60,116 nt of DNA, taken from NCBI GenBank assembly GCA_910577835.1, contig CAJTOU010000018.1, forward strand, positions 1-60,116, in the 5' to 3' direction. Position numbers and translations under genes: made by a program. This document shows positions 1 through 7,857 of this stretch, piece after piece; position 1 is the stretch's first letter, and the number at the start of each line of letters is the position of its first letter. The notes below the pieces were generated by a model that saw only the letters and a list, made by a program, of their open reading frames with translations, was not told the DNA's origin and ran no database searches. Source of the stretch: an uncultured Lachnospiraceae bacterium (GTDB lineage Bacteria > Bacillota_A > Clostridia > Lachnospirales > Lachnospiraceae).

Positions 1-103
1 ATATCTGCTTTGATGCAGGCAGTTTCTTCCTGTATTTACACACAAATATTATGTGGTACTGCAGCAAGTATTTATGTCTGTTTTTAGATTTCCATGTTCC
101 CAT
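1..103 (-). CDS. tnpA: IS200/IS605 family transposase TnpA, N-terminal fragment cut by the window edge
   Basis: About 34 residues of a single-strand DNA transposase of the Y1 (HUH) family are visible, read on the minus strand from an ATG at 103 and running off the window at base 1. The fragment contains the family's opening strand, KYLLQYHIIFVCKYRKKL, which precedes the HUH motif. The HUH histidines and the catalytic tyrosine lie outside the window, so integrity cannot be judged. A long imperfect hairpin typical of an IS605 left end lies just upstream (133-179). Confidence 0.75.
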   Translation of the reverse strand, partial: MGTWKSKNRHKYLLQYHIIFVCKYRKKLPASKQI

Positions 104-132
104 GCCATAAGTATAACACAAACCACCACTTT

Positions 133-179
133 TGGCTACCTTAACCCACCGTCTAAAGCCAGTGGGATTGCGGTAGCCA
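133..179 (-). repeat. Left-end hairpin of the IS200/IS605 element at the window edge
   Basis: An outer stem TGGCTACC/GGTAGCCA encloses an inner stem CCCAC/GTGGG. It sits directly upstream of the tnpA start. IS200/IS605 elements have subterminal imperfect palindromes instead of terminal inverted repeats, and TnpA recognises them as single-stranded hairpins. The exact element boundary was not determined. Confidence 0.6.
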
Positions 180-463
180 TTATTTCAAATTATAGCACTT
201 TTTTGAATTTATACAAGTTATATCTCTTGTAACACTTTCATTTTCCTCAAATTTACCGTATATAACACCACTTTACAACTTTATTCGCGATAATCAAATG
301 ATAAAGGCACCAATTTCAAAGCCTTTACAAAAACATTTGATTTTATTGTAGTTTCGACATATTTGAACAGTTCTATCACATTTAATTACCAGAAAAATAT
401 ATACTATAAAATTTTCTGATATACTTGAATATCTTATAAAAGTTGGACCGAAATAATAAATAG

Positions 464-1060
464 TTACTTTTCTCTGGCTTGTATAACTAAAATATCATCA
501 CTCTGCTTTATTACTAAAGTAAGTTCTATTTGTTCTGTATTGTTTTCATAAAAGCTTGTGTCTGTGAGAGTGCTTTCATATATATTGTATACTTTATATA
601 TTACTTTTTCCTGTGCGGCATTTCTTATATAAATTTCAGTATTTTCTATTATTCCTTCATATTCAGTATTTTCTAAATAAATCACAGAATTTCCTGCCTT
701 ATTCAGACCAGCAGCCGTATATTTAATTTGAGATGAAATCAGTTCTGCCTTTATGTTTAATGTAGGTATTTCGATTCTGCCCATAGTTTCACTATCTGTA
801 TTTGTTATTTTATTTTCTTTGGCATCTTTTTTGGCACTTTTTATATAATCTTTGGCATCTTTATCATTTTTATCAGTTACAGAATTACTCTGTACAGCTA
901 TATTTTCTGCTATGTCTTCATTTATATTTACTTCATTCAAATATACTTTGGTTTCATTTTTAAACTCTATGGATAAATGTTTTATATAGACGGCTGTCCC
1001 TCCTGATACAGCCAGAACAATAGTAAGTATTGTAGCAATTATAGTATTATTTCTTTTCAT
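464..1060 (-). CDS. Membrane-anchored sortase-like protein lacking the catalytic His and Cys
   Basis: 198 aa with a GGAGG ribosome binding site 9 nt before the ATG. Residues 1-27 form one N-terminal transmembrane anchor, followed by a charged linker rich in Asp, Lys and Asn (about 45-90). The C-terminal half reads like a small sortase domain: GRIEIPTLNIKAEL matches the opening strand, GLNKAGNSVIYLEN the strand that normally ends in A-G-H, and LTLVIKQSDDILVIQA the strand that normally carries T-C. In both places the catalytic residue is absent (YLEN instead of AGHN; VIK instead of VTC). If the fold is right, this is a pseudoenzyme or a decayed sortase. It stands alone, with no sortase substrate or pilin gene nearby. 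The fold assignment rests on motif similarity only. Confidence 0.5.
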   Translation of the reverse strand: MKRNNTIIATILTIVLAVSGGTAVYIKHLSIEFKNETKVYLNEVNINEDIAENIAVQSNSVTDKNDKDAKDYIKSAKKDAKENKITNTDSETMGRIEIPTLNIKAELISSQIKYTAAGLNKAGNSVIYLENTEYEGIIENTEIYIRNAAQEKVIYKVYNIYESTLTDTSFYENNTEQIELTLVIKQSDDILVIQAREK

Positions 1061-1148
1061 ATAAGAATTCCTCCATTTCGATATTGTTTAATGAAAAATG
1101 ACTTTTGACAGTTCTTACTGTAACTAACACTTGTATTGATTGCTCAAA

Positions 1149-1199
1149 CAAAAAAGCGCAAATCCTTCGTATCTGGATTTACGCTCTTTGCTACTCGAT
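1149..1199 (-). ncRNA. Candidate ~50-nt small RNA or attenuated leader
   Basis: On the minus strand a promoter (1206-1234) is followed after about 15-20 nt by a 10-bp stem (1156-1165 with 1175-1184, one mismatch) and a run of six to seven T. Together they would make a transcript of about 50 nt containing no reading frame. It ends about 90 nt upstream of the sortase-like gene, so it could be an independent small RNA or a leader that attenuates that gene. No known RNA family was recognised. Confidence 0.4.
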
Positions 1200-1205
1200 G
1201 ATGTG

Positions 1206-1234
1206 AGTATACCACTTTTTTTGATTATATTCAA
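1206..1234 (-). promoter_or_regulatory. Sigma-A type promoter, minus strand
   Basis: TTGAAT (1234-1229), a 17-bp spacer and TATACT (1211-1206). Spacing is ideal and both hexamers are close to consensus. It drives the short terminator-ended transcript described at 1149-1199. Confidence 0.5.
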
Positions 1235-1504
1235 GTCAATATCAAACTTTTACAGCATAAATTTACATTTGGGTTTTATTGACCAGACCTTATCATAGAT
1301 ATTTGAACGAAACATAAAAGATTAATCCGTGTTTATACTGATGTATTTGCGATTCGTTCAATATGTTTTTTTGGTACTCTCCTGTATGCTGAACAGTTCC
1401 TGCCGGATATTGACACCCTGTTTTTTCAATCTGCGCAGTTATTTGTAAACTGTACTTGTCCAATCTGTAAATAATTATTCCAAAAATTTTTACAAAGAAT
1501 AAAG
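1235..1504. other. Intergenic stretch without a recognisable gene
   Basis: This stretch holds no intact gene. On the minus strand at about 1356-1434 a short open segment, LRRLKKQGVNIRQELFSIQE, looks protein-like and ends at a stop. It may be debris of a degraded coding region, but no family was recognised. Confidence 0.3.
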
Positions 1505-1534
1505 TTTACATACAATCTTGTTGTATGCTATAAT
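1505..1534 (+). promoter_or_regulatory. Promoter of the C-C bond lyase gene
   Basis: TTTACA (1505-1510), an 18-bp spacer and TATAAT (1529-1534), about 70 nt before the start codon at 1608. Confidence 0.55.
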
Positions 1535-1607
1535 ATAGAAAGTAATACCATTTCACAAATAAAAACCCATAATTTGCTGTAAAAAATAAAAGGAGTTTCA
1601 AACCACT

Positions 1608-2588
1608 ATGAATAATTCACCCCTGTATTACCGTGTTGGCCCTCTGCTCTATTGTCCTGCAAATAATGAAAGCATTGTAAATTCTCTTACAAATGAAAAA
1701 TTCGGCTCAAAATTTTCTCTTGCCATGTGCCTTGAAGATACTATACGAGATGATTGTGTGGAAGAAGCAGAAAATAAATTAATAAATTCATTACATAAAT
1801 TGCAGGAAGCTTTGGCAACAAAGACTTTTTTTATGCCAAAGCTGTTTGTACGGGTAAGAAACGCAGAACAGATGCATCGTCTGATAAAAGGAGCCGGCTA
1901 TGCTGCTGCTTTGATTTATGGATTTATTGCTCCCAAATTTTCTATAAATAATGCGGATAATTATATTCATGTTCTTACCATGTTAAATGAATCCGGCCGC
2001 CATCCTGTCTGGTTTATGCCGATTTTTGAAGATTTTTCGCTGATTCATCTGCAAAAACGGTATGATATTTTATATACATTAAAAGAAAAACTGGACACTA
2101 TTTCTGAACTGGTTTTAAATATTCGGGTTGGCGGAAATGACTTGTGCAATGTCTTTGGCTTTCGCAGAAGCAATATTGAATCTATCCACAATATAAGACC
2201 TGTCGCAAATATTTTTTCGGATATTATGACTGTTTATGGTACTGATTATGTAATCTCCGGTCCTGTATGGGAATATTATAATGGAGAAGGATGGGAAAAT
2301 GGCCTTGTAAATGAATTAAGAGAAGACCGACTAAATGGATTTGTCGGAAAAACCGTGATTCACCCGAAGCAGATTCCATTTGTAAATCAGGCTTATATGG
2401 TAAGTGAGAAGGATTATGAAGATGCCCGTGCTGTTTTAAACTGGAATACGGATTCTCATTCTCTTGTATCCGGGAGTATAGAAAAAGAGCGTATGAACGA
2501 ATATAAAACACATCGAAAATGGGCTGAAAAAATAATGTTTCTTGCTGAGGCTTATGGAATTTCAAATTTATGTGAAGATAACCTGTAA
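1608..2588 (+). CDS. HpcH/HpaI-type TIM-barrel C-C bond lyase of the tellurium-resistance (Ter) biosynthetic module
   Basis: 326 aa, starting at an ATG after AAAAGGAG. It resembles CitE/HpcH aldolases but carries the signatures of the subfamily found in Ter gene clusters (the C-C_Bond_Lyase family): YYRVGPLLYCPA at the N-terminus, CLEDT near residue 42, LNIRVGGNDLCN near 170, ISGPVWEYYNGEG near 216, GKTVIHPKQ near 248 and RMNEYKTHRKWAE near 295. CitE-like lyases cleave or form C-C bonds using a divalent metal held by acidic residues. For the Ter subfamily the substrate is unknown, and comparative genomics links it to phosphoribosyltransferases that would make a nucleoside-like metabolite. Two such phosphoribosyltransferases lie at 6808-9056, but this gene is on the opposite strand with its own promoter and terminator. 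Confidence 0.8.
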   Translation: MNNSPLYYRVGPLLYCPANNESIVNSLTNEKFGSKFSLAMCLEDTIRDDCVEEAENKLINSLHKLQEALATKTFFMPKLFVRVRNAEQMHRLIKGAGYAAALIYGFIAPKFSINNADNYIHVLTMLNESGRHPVWFMPIFEDFSLIHLQKRYDILYTLKEKLDTISELVLNIRVGGNDLCNVFGFRRSNIESIHNIRPVANIFSDIMTVYGTDYVISGPVWEYYNGEGWENGLVNELREDRLNGFVGKTVIHPKQIPFVNQAYMVSEKDYEDARAVLNWNTDSHSLVSGSIEKERMNEYKTHRKWAEKIMFLAEAYGISNLCEDNL

Positions 2589-2647
2589 TATATCATACAA
2601 TTTAAACTGGTGTATTGATAAGTTTGCAACAATAACAGGATATAAAA

Positions 2648-2694
2648 ACAGTTAATGCTTAACATATGAAAAATTTTATGCATTAGCTGTTTTT
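2648..2694 (+). terminator. Rho-independent terminator after the C-C bond lyase gene
   Basis: An 11-bp stem (ACAGTTAATGC with GCATTAGCTGT, one wobble) is followed by TTTTTG, about 60 nt after the stop codon. Confidence 0.65.
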
Positions 2695-2705
2695 GTCATA
2701 TCGTT

Positions 2706-2858
2706 CTACTGATACAGTAATTCTTTTAACCGATTCACTCCTTCTATATGTGAATCGTTCTTTCCACAAAGCAGCACTGGCTCTGCAGTAGCATCAGAAG
2801 AAACATAAGTACCGTTGCCAACGAATGCTGAAAGCAAGCCTTTCTGTTTGAATTGCAT
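2706..2858 (-). pseudogene. Remnant of a GntR-family regulator
   Basis: A 50-codon open segment contains QKGLLSAFVGNGTYVS, which matches the end of the winged helix in GntR/MocR regulators (typically ...GLL...G.GTYV). Upstream the frame is broken by stops (near 2862-2930) and no helix-turn-helix start remains, so this is a fragment. It lies directly upstream of a MocR-like aminotransferase gene on the other strand and may be the wreck of its former regulator. The rest of the gap 2589-3015 holds a terminator and nothing else recognisable. Confidence 0.45.
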
Positions 2859-3015
2859 TCTCTCAATTTTTCAAATTGTCTGCCATACAATTTTATTATT
2901 GATTTCTTTCAGGTTCAAGATTATAATAAAATATAATTCTTTTTTAGAGCAAAGGAATTTGGAATGTAGAAATAATATGTCACAGAATATTTAAAATGAA
3001 TTGAGGTACACAACT

Positions 3016-4203
3016 ATGAGCATAGAAAATTTATTATCAGAAGGTATAAAAGCAACACCGCCGTCTTTTGTCAGAGGTATTTTAAAGGCTGCTTCGGACC
3101 CAAGCGTTATTTCCTTTGCAGGTGGCCTTCCAAATCCAATTTCCTTTCCGCAAGAGGAGCTTCTGAAGTCTATGGAGCATATTGTGAAAACTTATGGAAG
3201 TAATGTATTCCAATATTCGATTACAGCCGGATTGCCGGAACTCAGACAATATATTGCGGACAGATACAACCGGATTTTTGGTCTTAGTCTTACAATAGAC
3301 AATATTATTATTACAACCGGTTCTCAGCAGGCTCTCGACCTTATAGGAAAGGTTTTGCTTAACAGGGGCGATGGCGTAATTGTTGAGAAACCGACTTACC
3401 TTGCCGCAATACAGGCTTTTTCCATGCAGCAACCGAACTTTTATCCGGTTGAACTGACAGAAGAAGGTATGAATCCAAAACAGCTTGAAGAGGCATTACA
3501 GAATCCTGTTAAATTCATCTATGCAATTCCTGATTTTCAAAATCCAACCGGACTCACTTATTCTGCCAAAAATCGGAAACGTATTTATGAAATTCTGAAA
3601 GACCATGAAGTTGTTTTAATCGAGGACGACCCTTACGGTGAATTGCGTTTTGACGACGAACGTCTGCCCTACATTGGTGCCGGAAAACTGCCTAACAGTA
3701 TTCTGCTTGGAACTTTTTCAAAAACGGTTACTCCGGGTATGCGTACAGGTTTTCTTATTTCCGAAAATAAAGAACTGCTGAAAAATATATCCATTGCAAA
3801 AGAAGCAAGCGATTTGCATACAAATATTTTTTCTCAGTATTTAATTTGGGATTATCTGAAAAATAACGATTTGGATATACATATTGCAAAGATAAAGGAG
3901 TTGTATAAAAAACAGGCTTATGCAATGATAGAGGCTATGGATAACTATTTTCCATCAACAGTTAAGTATACCAAGCCACATGGGGGCATGTTTTTGTGGG
4001 TAACGCTTCCAGAGGGAATAAGTGCCATGTCTTTGTTTCCGAAGGCTTTGGAGAAAAAAGTTGCGTTTGTTCCGGGAGACCCTTTCTATATTGGTATCCA
4101 AAATGCCAACACAATGCGTCTTAACTACACCAATGCAGACTGTGAAACCATTGCGGAGGGGATTCATAGATTGGGGGATTTGCTAAAAGAACTGTCAATA
4201 TAA
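3016..4203 (+). CDS. PLP-dependent aminotransferase, fold type I, MocR/LysN-like
   Basis: 395 aa. The ATG at 3016 is preferred to an upstream in-frame TTG because the bases TTGAGG at 3001-3006 form its ribosome binding site (9-nt spacer). The sequence follows the family closely: FAGGLPNPISFP near the N-terminus, TTGSQQALDL for cofactor binding, DFQNPTG, IEDDPYGELRF and LGTFSKTVTPGMRTGF with the PLP lysine near residue 235. Members transfer amino groups between 2-oxo acids and amino acids such as 2-aminoadipate, aromatic or branched-chain amino acids, and the substrate cannot be read here. The gene is single, with its own terminator, and adjacent to a GntR remnant. Confidence 0.85.
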   Translation: MSIENLLSEGIKATPPSFVRGILKAASDPSVISFAGGLPNPISFPQEELLKSMEHIVKTYGSNVFQYSITAGLPELRQYIADRYNRIFGLSLTIDNIIITTGSQQALDLIGKVLLNRGDGVIVEKPTYLAAIQAFSMQQPNFYPVELTEEGMNPKQLEEALQNPVKFIYAIPDFQNPTGLTYSAKNRKRIYEILKDHEVVLIEDDPYGELRFDDERLPYIGAGKLPNSILLGTFSKTVTPGMRTGFLISENKELLKNISIAKEASDLHTNIFSQYLIWDYLKNNDLDIHIAKIKELYKKQAYAMIEAMDNYFPSTVKYTKPHGGMFLWVTLPEGISAMSLFPKALEKKVAFVPGDPFYIGIQNANTMRLNYTNADCETIAEGIHRLGDLLKELSI

Positions 4204-4214
4204 CGATTTCATGA

Positions 4215-4255
4215 AAAAGAGACATCAGCCATTTTATAACTGATATCTCTTTTTT
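4215..4255 (+). terminator. Rho-independent terminator after the aminotransferase
   Basis: A 14-bp stem (AAAAGAGACATCAG with CTGATATCTCTTTT, one mismatch) leads into a T tract just 12 nt after the stop codon. Confidence 0.75.
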
Positions 4256-4354
4256 AGCATACTTCAAAGCTGTCTTTTGCACATATTGCCTGCATATCAT
4301 TTTCATGCTTTTTTATTTTTTAATCCAAACCTGTTTGGTTTTATCAAGCATATA

Positions 4355-6094
4355 CTAAATGGCCCGCATATATTTGTCCCACAGCTCACCAAAATATCCG
4401 CCCTGTTTTTTTAATTCTTCCAGAGTTCCCTGCTCCACAATATTTCCGTCTTTAAAGACATAAATATAATCAAACAGATATAGCAAATGCAATCTGTGAA
4501 GAACGCTGATAATACACTTATCGGTAAACTTCCCAAATATTCTCTGATATACCTTTAATTCCGTTTCCGCATCCAAGCTTGCTGTCGGCTCGTCAAGAAG
4601 AACAATACTGCTGTCCTTTATTGAAAAAATTCCTCTCGCAAGGGCCAGTCTCTGCTTTTCTCCTCCGGACAGATTTACTCCGTCTTCTGATATTTGAGAA
4701 TAAATTCCATTTGGCAGCTTTGGCAGCACTTCATCAAGCCCTGACAGATAAATCGCCTGCTGCAATTCTTCCTCAGTATATTCCAGTCCCATTACAATAT
4801 TATATAACAGAGAATGGTCAAACATCTCCGGCTCCTGCGGAATTAAGGTTGTAATATCCATAAGCGATGTTATTTGCTGTTTCTGCTTTTCGTCATCTGC
4901 AAAAATAAATCCATATTCCGCCTGATAAATTCCTCTGAGAATTTTAAGCAAAGTGCTTTTTCCGGAACCGCTTTCCCCGACAAATGCTATTTTTTTCTGA
5001 CGTTCCAGCCTTATGTCCGCCTGACAAAGCGCCGCTTTTCCAGTCTCAAAACAAAAATCTGAAACATGTACCTTTATTCTCTTCCAGTTGGGATTTATAA
5101 ATTCTTTTTTTATGCTGGAACTATCGCTGACATCTGTAAAAATTTTATCCACAGCCTCAATATCTGCCCGCCAGTGCATACATTTCTCATAATCAGAAGC
5201 ATAAAACCAGAATGACTCTATTACCTTGGACAAATATTGAAAAATAGCGGTAATAAAACCAAGCATAATTACTTCTCCGCTTTTTGCAGCGGAAAAAATA
5301 TAAAAGAAAATCAAACCGACATTTAACACTATTTCAAACAGAGAATTAAAATGACATTTAAACTGCGTATATTTATTTTCTGTCATTGCGTGACAGAAAT
5401 TAGCGTCAAATTTTTTCTCAATATCCTTATAAACACATTTTCCAAGCCTTAAAATAATAATTGTTGAAATATTACTGATTCCGTCCTGCACAATTCCCGC
5501 AATTTCATGAAACCCCTCATTCAGTTTTCGATATTCTGGTATCGTTTTTCTGTAAAATATTCTGGTAATAAATATAATCAGACCTCCGGTTAATATGGAC
5601 GCAATCGATATAACGGGAGAAATCAGCCACAAAATCACAACTGATGTGAAAAACTGCACAAAAATAGTTATATAATCATAACTGCTCTGGCCAAAATTTA
5701 AAAATGCATCTGAGGCTTTATTTACTCTGCTGATTACATTTCCAGAATGATGATTTACATGCCAGCCTAAAGGCAGTGACTGCAAAAATAAATAGATGTC
5801 GAGAACAAATTTCTTTTTGCTGTGATAAGCCACGGAAATCTCAATTCCCCGTGCCATTCTATGACATATTTCAAAAATATAAAAGCACAATACATAGACG
5901 CCGAGCCACATTGTAACATGGGTCAGCATATCTTTATTCTGTTTCTGCAAAGTATTGATTACCATGGAAAATGCAAGCGGCTGCATGGTAACAGCCAGAA
6001 CGGAAATCGTATGCAGCAGAACATAAATACATATTTTAAAATGCTTCTTATCTGCAAGTTTCCAATATCTGTAAAATACATAAATAAAATCCAT
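4355..6094 (-). CDS. ABC exporter half-transporter (fused membrane and ATPase domains)
   Basis: 579 aa from an ATG at 6094 that has AAAGGA 11 nt upstream; the open frame extends 14 codons further without a better site. Residues 1-310 form a type I exporter membrane domain with about six hydrophobic segments. Residues 340-579 are the ATPase with Walker A GESGSGKSTLL, signature LSGGEKQR, Walker B SIVLLDEPTAS and H-loop VLHRLH. Such half-transporters work as homodimers or heterodimers, and no partner lies beside it, so a homodimer is inferred. No peptidase domain or peptide precursor is visible. It is in the same orientation as the R-M/phosphoribosyltransferase operon, 146 nt downstream of the 148-aa gene, but a link to it is speculative. 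Confidence 0.85.
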   Translation of the reverse strand: MDFIYVFYRYWKLADKKHFKICIYVLLHTISVLAVTMQPLAFSMVINTLQKQNKDMLTHVTMWLGVYVLCFYIFEICHRMARGIEISVAYHSKKKFVLDIYLFLQSLPLGWHVNHHSGNVISRVNKASDAFLNFGQSSYDYITIFVQFFTSVVILWLISPVISIASILTGGLIIFITRIFYRKTIPEYRKLNEGFHEIAGIVQDGISNISTIIILRLGKCVYKDIEKKFDANFCHAMTENKYTQFKCHFNSLFEIVLNVGLIFFYIFSAAKSGEVIMLGFITAIFQYLSKVIESFWFYASDYEKCMHWRADIEAVDKIFTDVSDSSSIKKEFINPNWKRIKVHVSDFCFETGKAALCQADIRLERQKKIAFVGESGSGKSTLLKILRGIYQAEYGFIFADDEKQKQQITSLMDITTLIPQEPEMFDHSLLYNIVMGLEYTEEELQQAIYLSGLDEVLPKLPNGIYSQISEDGVNLSGGEKQRLALARGIFSIKDSSIVLLDEPTASLDAETELKVYQRIFGKFTDKCIISVLHRLHLLYLFDYIYVFKDGNIVEQGTLEELKKQGGYFGELWDKYMRAI

Positions 6095-6239
6095 CTCTTT
6101 TTTCCTTTCGCTTATATGATTTTTTATAAAACACATAAACCGGCGGTGCTCGGATTTTATTTACGTGTCAAAAACGTCACAATTTATCGAGTCTCATTTT
6201 TTATCTTTCCTTTCATTCTTTTTTATCATTTAAATTAAT

Positions 6240-6686
6240 TTATCGGTTATAATCTGCTTCCAAAGGCGCGATTACTTGTGGATTTTGCTGTACCCAGGTA
6301 ACAGCACACGCACACAGCGCCGAACATAGCTGGTCCATAATACGGCCTTCATCACCAGCAGCAATCAAAAGATTTGTCAATAGCTCTGCCGCCTTGATAT
6401 CATCTTCACTAAAGGCATTACCAAGAGAAAGGTATTTTGGAAAAGCACGTAACATTTTTCGGAAATCATCATCCCAATTCATACCGCCGTTATCCAGAAA
6501 TTCATGCTGGACTCTGCCCGCAATGCGGATAATTTCTCCCTGTGCAGTTTTTGCACGTCCTGATGACGGAACAAGATAACTCCAAAGCTGATTAAACTGT
6601 GCAGTTTCCTCGGTTTCTGTAATAATAATCGGAGATACTCCATCATGGACAGGCGGTGTCTCAACTTGTTTGTTATATTGTTCCAT
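6240..6686 (-). CDS. Conserved hypothetical protein, 148 aa, at the end of the Ter-like operon
   Basis: Not assigned to a named family. The protein is acidic, soluble and probably helical. It has a recognisable conserved-looking core, LWSYLVPSSGRAKTAQGEII near residues 34-53, then NGGMNWDDDFRKML, and a C-terminal helical part with two close cysteines (LCSALCACA). It has no signal peptide or membrane segment. The start has AAGGA 7 nt upstream. It follows the StiP-like gene by 121 nt in the same direction, so it may belong to the same transcript. The pattern of acidic loops and a glycine-rich core suggests an accessory protein rather than an enzyme, but this is a guess. Confidence 0.6.
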   Translation of the reverse strand: MEQYNKQVETPPVHDGVSPIIITETEETAQFNQLWSYLVPSSGRAKTAQGEIIRIAGRVQHEFLDNGGMNWDDDFRKMLRAFPKYLSLGNAFSEDDIKAAELLTNLLIAAGDEGRIMDQLCSALCACAVTWVQQNPQVIAPLEADYNR

Positions 6687-6807
6687 TTTGTTTTCCTTGT
6701 CTTTCTAAGTTTGAATTTTGATTTGTATGTTTAATTGTGCAATAATTTTTTGTATATTGCAATATATTTACGGGTTCTTTTTCAAAGAGCATACAATTAA
6801 AAAAATG

Positions 6808-7857
6808 CTACATATCCGCTATCTTTTTTATCACTCCACAACTTTTATAATGCCTTAACGGATAATATTCTATTTCCACACCTTTTTCATCTGCAAGTTT
6901 TTTTATATGCTCTAAAGCTGTATCGTCTTTAAACTCCTTTCCAATCAGCACCTTCCATGGTACGCGTCTTAACAAAACTCTGGTTGTTTCCCCAATGCCC
7001 GGCTTTATCAGATTAATATCTGCAATGCCATAGTTTTGCGCGATTCGTTTCACTTCATCTATGCCTCTGTCGTCAAAAGTTTTCTCTATCTCTCTGTTTT
7101 CTTTTACAAATTCTGCCTCAATCGCATAAATAAACTGATAAGATAAATCCGTCTCCCGCAGATTTTCATAATATACCGCACCGTGAAAATCATTTTCTCC
7201 AATAATATCCCGTCTGAAAAATGTTCTGCTGATAAGGCCGGATATCGTGCTGTTTAAACAGGAACTAGGTATCAGCAAATCTTCATGTGTTCCACAAAAC
7301 TTTGTAATTCCCGCGGGGTCCGCAAGCACTGCAAGGTCCGGTGAAATACCCTGAAACTCTTTTACTGCCTGTTCCAGCTCATTTTGAATCGCCCCTTTGC
7401 CAATCCAGCCGTCTATAAATAAAATATCCTCCGGCTTATGTCTTTGCAGAATATGTTTTATGGCATTTTTATCAATTCCCATTCCTCTGATAATTGAAAT
7501 TGAATAATGGGCGGGATTTATCTGATATTTCCAGTTTAGATATCTTTTTAACAAAATACCGGCGGGAATTCCTGCTCTTGCAAGAGATACCAGAACAACA
7601 TTTTTGCCTTTTACTGAAATAATTTTGTCTGCCAGTCTTCCTACCGCATTTGCGGTCTGTCCGGCATAATTTTTCAGCGCATCGCGATATGCCTCCATAT
7701 ATTTTTCAGAAGGTACATATTCGACTGGGAGCATTTCACAATAATGCTTTCCCGACTGAATCAGTTTTTCCCTTTCTTCCGTAGACTGCGGCTTTACCAG
7801 CCCTGTAATATTTTTCAATAATAAAACCACATCTTTTTCTTTATAAGAGCTCCTCAT
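6808..7857 (-). CDS. StiP-family phosphoribosyltransferase-like protein with C-terminal PELOTA RNA-binding domain
   Basis: 349 aa. The ATG at 7857 is chosen because AGGTGG lies 8 nt upstream and the start overlaps the previous stop as ATGA, which indicates translational coupling; GTG codons at 7866 and 7869 are alternatives. Residues 1-250 match the 'cysteine protease StiP' family: VLVSLARAGIPAGILLKRYL, HYSISIIRGMGIDKNA, ILFIDGWIGKGAI, LAVLADPAG, EDLLIPSSCLNSTISGL and FHGAVYY. Despite its name, that family was reclassified as a phosphoribosyltransferase-like fold of Ter operons. Residues 280-349 match the PELOTA RNA-binding domain (KPGIGETTRVLLRRVPWKVL). Role in making a nucleoside-like metabolite is inferred from published comparative genomics; no product is known. 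Confidence 0.85.
   Translation of the reverse strand: MRSSYKEKDVVLLLKNITGLVKPQSTEEREKLIQSGKHYCEMLPVEYVPSEKYMEAYRDALKNYAGQTANAVGRLADKIISVKGKNVVLVSLARAGIPAGILLKRYLNWKYQINPAHYSISIIRGMGIDKNAIKHILQRHKPEDILFIDGWIGKGAIQNELEQAVKEFQGISPDLAVLADPAGITKFCGTHEDLLIPSSCLNSTISGLISRTFFRRDIIGENDFHGAVYYENLRETDLSYQFIYAIEAEFVKENREIEKTFDDRGIDEVKRIAQNYGIADINLIKPGIGETTRVLLRRVPWKVLIGKEFKDDTALEHIKKLADEKGVEIEYYPLRHYKSCGVIKKIADM

Noticed and set aside
4355..6094. Bacteriocin exporter
   Set aside because: No peptidase C39 domain, no precursor peptide and no immunity gene nearby; only a generic ABC half-exporter is supported.
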